Assembly (NCBI RefSeq): GCF_001189235.2
Contig: NZ_LFIP02000014.1
Span: 89,317 to 132,265, forward strand
Direction of reading: 5' to 3'
Source: Bradyrhizobium embrapense
GTDB taxonomy: Bacteria; Pseudomonadota; Alphaproteobacteria; Rhizobiales; Xanthobacteraceae
DNA length: 42,949 nucleotides
Shown here piece after piece: positions 36,538 through 42,949 of this stretch. How positions within the stretch are numbered: position 1 is the first letter of the stretch; each line of letters starts with the position of its first letter. The notes under the pieces were generated by a model, which did no database searches, was not told where the DNA came from, and saw only the letters and a list, made by a program, of their open reading frames with translations. The position numbers were made by a program, and so were the translations under genes.

Positions 36538-37692
36538 CTAGTCGCTGATAATCGGAAGAGGTGTCACCGGTGGATCGGCGGTACGCGCAAGCTGGATATC
36601 GAGGAGACTGTCGAACTCCTCCGGATTGCGCAAATTAGCCCGTCCCTCGTCAATCGCTGCCTGGAAGCTGTTCGCTCCTGTCAAGAACGTCGCTTCCAGC
36701 ATCACAAGGTCGCCCGAGGTGACGTAGGCTAGCACTTCGGCGAAGTTGAGCCGAGTCAACCGCCATCCGAACTTATCGACATACGGCTTTCCAGATGTGC
36801 GTCCGATCTTATCTCCAACTTTCGGGACTGTGGCCGGCGTCTTGCCCACGACGACGAGGTCGTCATGGGTCACGTCCGAGCGCCAGTAGCCTACGAAGGC
36901 GTGTCCGGAGAGCAGGACCACGACGGGATAAATTCCGACATACTCAAAACAGGCAGCAAGAAGCAGTGCCAGATCAATGCAGGTACCGCTATTCGACTTC
37001 AGGACCTCGGTCGGTGTGCGCAACCGCTGCGTCTGCTTCGAATAGGCCGGGGGCGGGTTGATATATTGCAGCCGGTACTCATTGACGATCGCGGTCCATA
37101 GCGCCTGGACTTGCTTATCGACCCCTGCTGCTTCCTCCTGGTAGCCGTCAAAACCCGCCGCCGGCTCGTCGGTGATGCCGATCAGATAACGCCGGGCGGA
37201 GTTGACGATCTTTAAGACTGCCGGATCGCGCGGCAGCACAAAGGACGGCAGCCATGGATTGTTGTCGGTATCGTCGAGCCACTCATCGACCGGTATCAAC
37301 GTTACCCGCCGCGTCTCTTCATAGGCCGTGTAGCCTTCGCAGGTAACCTTCACGTACACGGTCGAGTGCAGCCGCTCGTGCAAGGATCGCGTAAGCACCG
37401 AGGTGAGGGGGATGGTGACCCGCGACGACAGATGAATCTGCAGATCTGTAAGGAGCGGGATGGTCTGCCGGTACGGGTAGTGCTCGGTGCCGACAAAAAG
37501 CTCGACCTGGATGGTTACGTCGCGCACCGGTTTTGGCGTCAACCGCGTCAAGCTTAGCTTCCTCAACAACTCGCGATTGTTGTGCAAGAGCGAATAGTTG
37601 ATCGTATCGTCGACGTCGAAGTCCACCTGGATGACCTTGTTTACGGCCGCCGTGCCTTGCTGCTGGACTTCGCTATTCACGGTTGCCATCAT
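36538..37692 (-). CDS. Transglutaminase-like cysteine protease
   Basis: 384 residues. The C-terminal half is a transglutaminase-like papain fold: Cys238 in LKSNSGTCIDLALLLAACFE, His264 in LLSGHAFVGYW and, as third residue, perhaps Glu333 in DLVMLEATFL. The N-terminal half is beta-rich (VIQVDFDVDDTINYSLLHNN, VTIQVELFVGTEHYPYRQTI PLL), like a receptor or adhesion domain. Prokaryotic members of this fold are proteases or amidases. It starts with two ATGs inside the CHAT stop (ATGA overlap), and ends 15 bases before the hydrolase. In this operon it is the protein with the clearest intact protease pair, hence the likely effector. Confidence 0.85.
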   Translation of the reverse strand: MMATVNSEVQQQGTAAVNKVIQVDFDVDDTINYSLLHNNRELLRKLSLTRLTPKPVRDVTIQVELFVGTEHYPYRQTIPLLTDLQIHLSSRVTIPLTSVLTRSLHERLHSTVYVKVTCEGYTAYEETRRVTLIPVDEWLDDTDNNPWLPSFVLPRDPAVLKIVNSARRYLIGITDEPAAGFDGYQEEAAGVDKQVQALWTAIVNEYRLQYINPPPAYSKQTQRLRTPTEVLKSNSGTCIDLALLLAACFEYVGIYPVVVLLSGHAFVGYWRSDVTHDDLVVVGKTPATVPKVGDKIGRTSGKPYVDKFGWRLTRLNFAEVLAYVTSGDLVMLEATFLTGANSFQAAIDEGRANLRNPEEFDSLLDIQLARTADPPVTPLPIISD

Positions 37693-38906
37693 CGCGCCGT
37701 TCTCCGCCTGGAGGTCGCCCGCGCGGGTGGCCGTTTTTTATATTCGCGATCGTCGAATACGCTTCGCCCCATCCAGATCACGATGGACGTACCGTGGAGG
37801 TTCTTTGCGCTCACCTTCTGCCACGCTTTGAGGAATGCGTCAGAGATCGCAAGGATCGCATTGTCGGGATGACACCAAGACCAGTAAAACTCCTGAAAGA
37901 AGTTTTCAGCAATCTCGTCGTCGATCTCATCAAGAAACCCCAGCGCCACATGTGCGCCGCTTTTGACCAGTTCGCGTCCGATCCGCGCCCCGGAGTAGTA
38001 CAAGTTTAGCGTGACAATGCGGGGCGGGTGACGCCCCACGAGCGTCTGGGCAAGCTGGTAGAACGAGACCGGCAACTCGCTGTCGGTGCCTTCCCAAAGG
38101 ATCATGCCGTCCCGCAGACGACCATGTACATCCATCACCGCTTTCAGCCTGTCGGGGCTATCGCTCTCGAGATCTTCATAGAAGTTGTCGATGAACCAGC
38201 CGGCCTGATGGTTATCGACACCGGTGACGTGGACAGCTTCCCAGTTGTTTGAATGAAGCTCGGCTTTTAGCTTGCTGAAGGAGGGCGTCTTGAGCGTTTC
38301 CCACTCGAGTGGCCGCGACCTCTTCTTGTTCTTGACACTGACGCCGACGGCCGCCGAAATCCGCTCTTCCTCCTCATCAAAGGAATATTGGTCATTCAGC
38401 CGACCCGGCGCACTTTCAACGAACAACACACTTTTGGGCGGGTGGGGCGTGACGCGGCCGAGACCGTTGCGCAGGAGCCTCGTGATCAGGAGCGGACGAA
38501 ACCGGCCTTCGGCGCGCGTGGCAGCACTAATCAGATACTCCCACGGCATTTCTGACGCCGCTTCATAAGCGTCTCCATCGTCGAACCCGCTTGGATCAAG
38601 CGTGACGAGTTCCACTTCAATACGGTCGGCCGTCGCCAGCCTCTGCAGCTGATGCTCGGAAATACCAATCGAGCGAAGGTCCTTGACGGCACGTTCGGCG
38701 AGCCGTCCACGCAGATCCGTGTCTTGAGCCCAGCGCGCGCGGACCCGGAGAATATAGGTCCACTCCTGGCTGATCCGGGCGAGGCGCTGCGGTTTGGTAA
38801 CGTGGGCCTCGACAAGGACGTCGTCCAAAAGAGCCCGAACGACAACGACGGGGTCTCCAGATTGGTCCGGCGGGGCGGCCGCCCTGTCTCTGGGTCGCTT
38901 TGCCAT
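37689..38906 (-). CDS. CHAT-domain protein, both catalytic residues replaced
   Basis: 405 residues from ATG 38906 (MAKRPRDRAAAPP). CHAT is a caspase-like fold used in bacterial immunity and signalling. The order is recognisable: YEAASEMPWEYLISAATRAE, PKSVLFVESAPG, NNWEAVHVTGVDNHQ, RIVTLNLYYSGARIGRELVK SGAHVALGFLDEIDDEIAEN and FFQEFYWSWCHPDNAILAIS DAFLKAW. Active CHATs have HFxGHG and LNACxSG; here the His position is Val230 and the Cys position is Tyr303, so the protein is predicted to be inactive as a protease. A role as a sensor or scaffold for the coupled transglutaminase-like enzyme is inference. The four-base overlap with that gene supports co-translation. The ribosome site is weak. Confidence 0.8.
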   Translation of the reverse strand: MAKRPRDRAAAPPDQSGDPVVVVRALLDDVLVEAHVTKPQRLARISQEWTYILRVRARWAQDTDLRGRLAERAVKDLRSIGISEHQLQRLATADRIEVELVTLDPSGFDDGDAYEAASEMPWEYLISAATRAEGRFRPLLITRLLRNGLGRVTPHPPKSVLFVESAPGRLNDQYSFDEEEERISAAVGVSVKNKKRSRPLEWETLKTPSFSKLKAELHSNNWEAVHVTGVDNHQAGWFIDNFYEDLESDSPDRLKAVMDVHGRLRDGMILWEGTDSELPVSFYQLAQTLVGRHPPRIVTLNLYYSGARIGRELVKSGAHVALGFLDEIDDEIAENFFQEFYWSWCHPDNAILAISDAFLKAWQKVSAKNLHGTSIVIWMGRSVFDDREYKKRPPARATSRRRTAR

Positions 38907-39188
38907 ACAAATGATCTCTTCAATGCCAGTGCTACTTGTCGATATCGGCAAGCAAGCAAAATAGATGTACGCGCTGCCAAAGCAGGCCTCGAAATCGCAA
39001 TCCAGCGCCAGGTCGAGCCAGCCATCGAATAGCGCAATTTCCCGCGGGCTCGACGCAAATCAATTAATCGGTCAATCCAATCTCACGCACTAATAGCACA
39101 AGTGGTTGGTTCTACCTATAGTATTGTTGCCGCCCCCAGCCCGGGCTGCTGCGCCGTTCGGCCGCGCGGCAAGCATCCCACGTCGTGG

Positions 39189-40106
39189 CTACGGCCTCAT
39201 GCGAAGGGTATTCTGCAGGATGGTGAGCTGGGTGTTGATCCCGCTCGTCAGCTGTTGCTGCAGAAGCATATAGGCCTTCACGTTGGTTGCGCGCCTTCCG
39301 GCGCTCGCGCGGAAGCCCGGCTTCAGCTCAGCCAAGGTCGGTAGCAGCAGCGGTTTGCCAAGATTAGGGCCTCGCGCAAACGCGAGCGTGATCTTGTCGG
39401 TATTGACCTGAGACAGTCCCCCAAGTCCGCCAGGCCCATTGAAGTGGACCAGCGCCCACGTGGGCCCGACAGCGCTTACACTCTTAGTCACGACAAACTG
39501 GATCGTGCCACCAAATACACCATCCGAATCTGCTGTTTTCTGCATGTTAAGCCCGTCGGATCGAGCCGCCATGGCAACAAAATCCGATATACCGAGCGTT
39601 CCGGACAAATTGGTGTCGGCTGGGGGACAGTCGTGCGTGGACAAACCCAAAGACCTTGGATCGATACCCGCCTTTGCCGCGAGCTCGGCAGAATACCAAT
39701 CGAGATAAATCTGCCGTGCCGAGAATTGCAGGTTCTCCGTGAAGGTATGGTCACGCGACTCGCTGAGAGTGCCGCTTGCGCTAAAGGTGAATGACGTCAG
39801 CGGGTTCATGTATGACATCGTCGGCGTGAGGCCGCCGGATTCGTTGACGTCGATCGACATCGCGATCAAGACGTCGAAATCCTGACTTCGCAGAAAGGGG
39901 CCATACATACTCGACGGCGCGCTGGGATCGGCAACATCGGAGCGCACCAGATCCCTGATTTCGCATTGAATGCGCTCAACGATCGTGGTGACGGTCGGAC
40001 GACCGAGGTTGGTGTAGGGAACGTCGTAATGTGGCACGGCGCAGCCGCCTACGATCGATGCAAACGCAAACGACAAAATACGGGCAAGCGCGCTTGATTG
40101 CTGCAT
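39189..40106 (-). CDS. Secreted lipoprotein of unknown function
   Basis: 305 residues with a lipoprotein signal: ALARILSFAFASIVGGCAVP, lipobox VGGC with Cys22, so it is probably anchored at the membrane. The mature part has TTIVERIQCEIRDLVRSD, a large beta-rich middle (LTPTMSYMNPLTSFTFSASG, HTFTENLQFSARQIYLDW) and a C-terminal helix (AYMLLQQQLTSGINTQLTIL QNTL). I recognise similar proteins in rhizobia only as hypothetical. It is 282 bases upstream of the CHAT gene on the same strand, so it may or may not share its transcript. The ribosome site is weak. Confidence 0.65.
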   Translation of the reverse strand: MQQSSALARILSFAFASIVGGCAVPHYDVPYTNLGRPTVTTIVERIQCEIRDLVRSDVADPSAPSSMYGPFLRSQDFDVLIAMSIDVNESGGLTPTMSYMNPLTSFTFSASGTLSESRDHTFTENLQFSARQIYLDWYSAELAAKAGIDPRSLGLSTHDCPPADTNLSGTLGISDFVAMAARSDGLNMQKTADSDGVFGGTIQFVVTKSVSAVGPTWALVHFNGPGGLGGLSQVNTDKITLAFARGPNLGKPLLLPTLAELKPGFRASAGRRATNVKAYMLLQQQLTSGINTQLTILQNTLRMRP

Positions 40107-40161
40107 GGCTCAGCTCAATCGTTTCGTCAAAATGAATTGGTAATAAAAAGACGGCGCTAGC

Positions 40162-40454
40162 TCAGGCGCACGCGCCTGGATTCCATTGACCCGTGCCGCC
40201 GCGCTGAATGCCGAGTCTGACGCATTGCGGCTCAGTTACATTGGGGACCTGTTCGGTGTGATCGTCATAGATGATCGTGCAGCAACCGAGCGGAGACGCC
40301 GCTCTCTTCGCGGTGGCTTTCTTTGCCGGTGCCTTCGTCTTTTTCTTCTTTGCGACGGTAGCCCGCCTTGCTTTTTTACGGTTGCCTTCTTCTTCGCGGC
40401 GGTCTTTTTCGTGGTCTTGCTCTTTTTCGCGGCTGCCTTTGCTTTCTTCGCCAT
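40162..40454 (-). CDS. Histone-H1-like Lys-rich protein, possible -1 frameshift
   Basis: From ATG 40454 the zero frame gives a lysine/alanine-rich start, MAKKAKAAAKKSKTTKKTAA KKKATVKK, like the tails of bacterial histone-H1-like nucleoid proteins. It then turns into a nonsensical arginine-rich reading ending at 40236. In the -1 frame the lysine-rich pattern resumes as ARRATVAKKKKTKAPAKKAT AKRAA, followed by a compact domain SPLGCCTIIYDDHTEQVPNV TEPQCVRLGIQRG, stop at 40162. The shift point is exactly at the heptamer A AAA AAG (40377-40371), the slippery sequence of dnaX. The shifted product would have 97 residues, the unshifted one 72. A simple one-base deletion in the A-run would look the same, so programmed shifting is not proven. 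Confidence 0.65.
40371..40377 (-). promoter_or_regulatory. Candidate -1 slippery heptamer A AAA AAG
   Basis: Read on the minus strand in the zero frame as GT[A AAA AAG], codons 27 and 28 of the lysine-rich gene. After a one-base backward slip both tRNAs re-pair fully. AGAAGG lies about ten bases upstream and could act as the internal Shine-Dalgarno-like stimulator known in dnaX. I see no strong hairpin directly downstream. Confidence 0.5.
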
Positions 40455-41283
40455 TTCTCGTCCCCCACCTTGCGCGTGCCCCCGCACGAGTACCGCTAAT
40501 CAGAGCCACCACACGCAAAAGTGCAAGGCGTAGACCGAAGCAACTCACAAAAACAAGCGGTGTGTTGCCGATCGGCGACTTGGGGTGGCGTGCCTCACTT
40601 AGGCCGCCACTCGTCACTTTGGTGTCGGAGCTGGGATCAATGTGCAGGCATCGGCTCTGCATTAAGAGACCCGATCAGCAATTTGCCCGTCGGACCAAAG
40701 TGTTGAGATCGCACCATCATATTGATGTTATCCCTGTTGCTTAGCCTATATCCAACTTCTTGCTGCCTGCCCTGCAACACGGAAAGATCGTGAAAAGCGC
40801 GGGGCAGGAGCCCTTTAGTCATGCCGAGATGCGATCGGTCCGGACAACCAAACACCGCGCTGATGTGGGGGCCGGCTTTGGTCCGCGATTGACGGCATGC
40901 CTCTCGATGGACGCATCGACTTCGAGGCCTTGGCGCTCGAGCCGCCCGACATAGAGCGGGTAGCGACCCGCTCCAGATTCTCGCAAAGCCTTCCTGCGCC
41001 AGTGCCAGTTCGATTGTGCGAAGCGCCGCTCGTTCATCCAACGGTGGAACGTCCGACAGCCGGAGCGGGTACGAAAGTAGGCGGTGTCGCCAAAACGGCC
41101 CCCGCAGTGGCTGAGTGAACTTCACGAGATCCGGGCGATCGGAGATACGCTCGCCGAATACGGCCTTCACATGATCCACGGCGACTTGCAGCCCATAGCA
41201 ACGATTGACTGCACGATTGAGTTCGACATCGTGAAACATCAGGTGACTGCAGTTCGAAGGCAACAGGAATTTCGGCAAACGTG
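40455..41283. other. Gap with a degenerate minus-strand frame
   Basis: A long minus-strand frame at 40637-41278 begins six bases after the recombinase stop (FHDVELNRAVNRCYGLQVAV DHVKAVFG) and looks protein-like for about 60 residues, then a neighbouring frame takes over (FHRWMNERRFAQSNWHWRRK). I recognise no family and consider it a likely decayed gene. The rest, 40455-40636, shows nothing. Confidence 0.3.
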
Positions 41284-42189
41284 CTAGGCGGCTAGCGATC
41301 CGATCACATTGGCGCGCTCCAACGTCCGTCGCAAGGCCTCATCGGACACGTGCGTATAGATTTCGGTTGTCGCGATGCTCGAATGGCCGAGCAGCCGCTG
41401 CACGATGCGAATATCAACACCGCGCTCGATCAGAAGCGTCGCGGCCGTGTGCCGGAGCATGTGTGGCGTGATCCGCCTTTTGCTGTTTGCTAGCCTGGCA
41501 ATGCCGGCCAATTGAGACCGGAAAGCGTGGGGCGTCAATCGGGAGCCGCGTTGATTGAGGAAGAGCGCGCCCTTGCCTGACAGGCGCCGACGGTCCTGAA
41601 CGCGCCGCCGAAGAGCCCGTCGAAGCTCCGGATTCGTGACGTAGACGACGCGATCGCGAGAGCCCTTGCCGCGGATGCGTAAGCTGGCCGCATCCTGTGA
41701 AATATCCTCAAGATCGAGCTTGCAGAGTTCACCGACGCGAATTCCCGTGGCGATCATCAGGGCGACCTCTATCCTCTCATTCAGACGCGATCGCCTGCGT
41801 GCCGGTGAAAAACCTGCCGACGCGAGCAATGCTGCGGTTTCGTCGGCTGAAAGCGCCCGGGGTAGCCTCTTGCGTCGGGCGAGCTTGAGCCGCCAACCCA
41901 CGAACGGGTCGGAGGACAAGCCTTCGTCGTGCAGGTAACGGAAAAAGCTGCGTAGGCACGCGAGTCGGCGACGGATGGTGGCCGTCGACTGCAACCGCTC
42001 GAGCCGCATGTTTTCCAGATATGCCCTCAGGATGTCCGTCGTAATCGGCTGAGATCGGCTTTTCGCCGGCAGCCAGCGGCGAAAGTCGGCGAGGTCATAG
42101 GAATAGGCGAGCAGCGTGTTGTCGGAGAGGTGTCGCTCGATTGAGCAAAACGTCAAGAATTTCTTGATCAGGTTCGGCAGTTTCACCAT
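41284..42189 (-). CDS. Tyrosine recombinase, XerC/XerD-type
   Basis: 301-residue site-specific recombinase. The N-terminal core-binding SAM-like domain runs from LIKKFLTFCSIERHLSDNTL to about residue 105. The catalytic domain has Arg151 in ATGIRVGELCKLDLEDI, Lys175 in RIRGKGSRDRVV, His243 and Arg246 in TPHMLRHTAATLL, His269 in LLGHSSIATTEIYTH and the nucleophile Tyr278, so all residues are present. AGGAG is close before ATG 42189. No tRNA lies nearby in the window, so an attachment site cannot be assigned. Its place at the right edge of the island suggests a role in moving this or a nested element. Confidence 0.93.
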   Translation of the reverse strand: MVKLPNLIKKFLTFCSIERHLSDNTLLAYSYDLADFRRWLPAKSRSQPITTDILRAYLENMRLERLQSTATIRRRLACLRSFFRYLHDEGLSSDPFVGWRLKLARRKRLPRALSADETAALLASAGFSPARRRSRLNERIEVALMIATGIRVGELCKLDLEDISQDAASLRIRGKGSRDRVVYVTNPELRRALRRRVQDRRRLSGKGALFLNQRGSRLTPHAFRSQLAGIARLANSKRRITPHMLRHTAATLLIERGVDIRIVQRLLGHSSIATTEIYTHVSDEALRRTLERANVIGSLAA

Positions 42190-42338
42190 GTGCTCCTGCA
42201 GATAATTTGGCGCACATGTGCCGCATCGAAGGCGCGGCGGCTACGTCATCGCGGGATGATCTTGGGGTTACAGTTACCGAATGAACACCGACCACCGCCA
42301 AGCTTTACGCTCGGTGCTGTGGATAGGGCGATGTCGCG

Positions 42339-42851
42339 TCAGCGGCGACGCAGCCGAACGGCTTGGTTCAGCGGCCCGCTCGCCGCGTCGAGCCGTTGCG
42401 GCAGCGACCCGTCCGCCAGGACGCGATCTGCGCCGGTAATTCCGAGCCGCTGGCTTCTCGACGCCGGCGTTGCGGTCTTACGATCCAGAAATGCTCGGCA
42501 AGCACCTGGCGCCAGCAACCGGTAGTCTTCGGTCAGCTCTTCGTCTTTCGCGATATCGCGGACCGCGACACTGCCGTCCAGCCCGCTTGACAGGTTCGGC
42601 GTCTCCGAGTGGTTCAGAAACACACCATTGTCCCGCGACAGGATCATTTGCCCTGCATCCGTCATGAAGCTGCGCGATAGCAATGTGGTCTGTACCCGGG
42701 CCGGCAAGCCGCTGAGGTGCTCCAGCTTTATTTCCTGATCAATGATCGGATCAAATACCCAAATGCACGTCCCGGCCTTGAGCGGCCTGGCAGCAAAGAC
42801 GCCCAAGCCGTGGATTTTGCTCGGCGCAACGTAGGTCTCAACGATCAGCAA
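42339..42851 (-). CDS. SET-domain protein
   Basis: Predicted protein-lysine methyltransferase-like protein. SET marks are APSKIHGLGVFAARPLKAGT (S-adenosylmethionine entry strand), FLNHSETPNLSSG (the NHS cofactor motif) and VRDIAKDEELTEDYRL (the GEELTxDY motif). A C-terminal tail (RSQRLGITGADRVLADGSLP) has no known motif. I start it at TTG 42851 because GGGAG lies six bases upstream and the family begins right after; the frame is open up to ATG 42941 at the window edge, so a longer protein is possible. The substrate is unknown. It diverges from nothing visible and is followed on the same strand by the recombinase. Confidence 0.8.
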   Translation of the reverse strand: MLIVETYVAPSKIHGLGVFAARPLKAGTCIWVFDPIIDQEIKLEHLSGLPARVQTTLLSRSFMTDAGQMILSRDNGVFLNHSETPNLSSGLDGSVAVRDIAKDEELTEDYRLLAPGACRAFLDRKTATPASRSQRLGITGADRVLADGSLPQRLDAASGPLNQAVRLRRR

Positions 42852-42949
42852 CTGACGCTCCCAAGACAGGGTCGAATCTCGGAGTGCAACTGGAGAATGT
42901 TGATATATCTGGCCGGAGTCGGTCAATATCTCGCATAACACCTGTTTAT

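Overview
The window looks like part of a symbiosis or accessory island of a legume-nodulating alphaproteobacterium, most likely Bradyrhizobium or a close relative. The evidence is a nodU gene (Nod-factor carbamoyltransferase) whose end is cut by an IS5-family element, a GC-rich coding style, a rhizobial-type dispersed palindrome, and a dense mixture of intact genes, decayed genes and debris. No tRNA, rRNA or CRISPR array was seen.

Layout. 0.3-3.4 kb: a defective IS5-type transposase and a nodU pseudogene on the minus strand (49-bp insertion, in-frame stop). 4.9-12.3 kb: a small NTF2-fold protein, an intact amidase, and a CUT2-type (ribose/xylose-like) ABC importer whose binding-protein gene is broken while both permeases and the ATPase are intact. 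12.3-13.7 kb: non-coding, with 14-bp tandem repeats before a perfect GNRA-loop terminator and a dispersed palindrome. 13.7-20.6 kb: a carbon-metabolism-like cluster of a TIM-barrel paralogue (minus), a Tm-1-like UPF0261 protein, a PEP-hydrolase-family TIM barrel, an FAD oxidoreductase, an Lrp/AsnC regulator and pyruvate kinase. The two adjacent proteins match the two halves of the plant Tm-1 protein.

20.6-34.5 kb is a decayed defence and accessory island. It opens abruptly at the pyruvate kinase stop codon. It holds a truncated unknown gene, a DUF4238 pseudogene, an intact short Argonaute + SIR2-APAZ pair (SPARSA, abortive NADase immunity), an AbiEi antitoxin with its own operator and a heavily frameshifted AbiEii toxin, a gene with an amber stop, small membrane proteins, a second AbiEi remnant fused to a DUF2971 fragment, DUF3892, and an excisionase-like fragment.

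34.5-40.5 kb holds the best candidate for an undescribed system. It is a tightly coupled minus-strand operon of a CHAT-domain protein that has lost both catalytic residues, a transglutaminase-like protease with an intact Cys-His pair, and an alpha/beta hydrolase. A lipoprotein lies upstream and an HExxH metalloprotease-like gene faces it tail to tail. Next to them is a histone-H1-like lysine-rich gene whose two halves are joined by a dnaX-type A_AAA_AAG heptamer in the right frame for -1 ribosomal frameshifting. The window closes with a tyrosine recombinase and a SET-domain protein.

Many genes carry one-base indels, but several genes over 1 kb are fully open, so real decay is more likely than uniform sequencing error; the second cannot be excluded from the sequence alone. 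Family assignments are from recognition of motifs and remembered homologues, with no database search.
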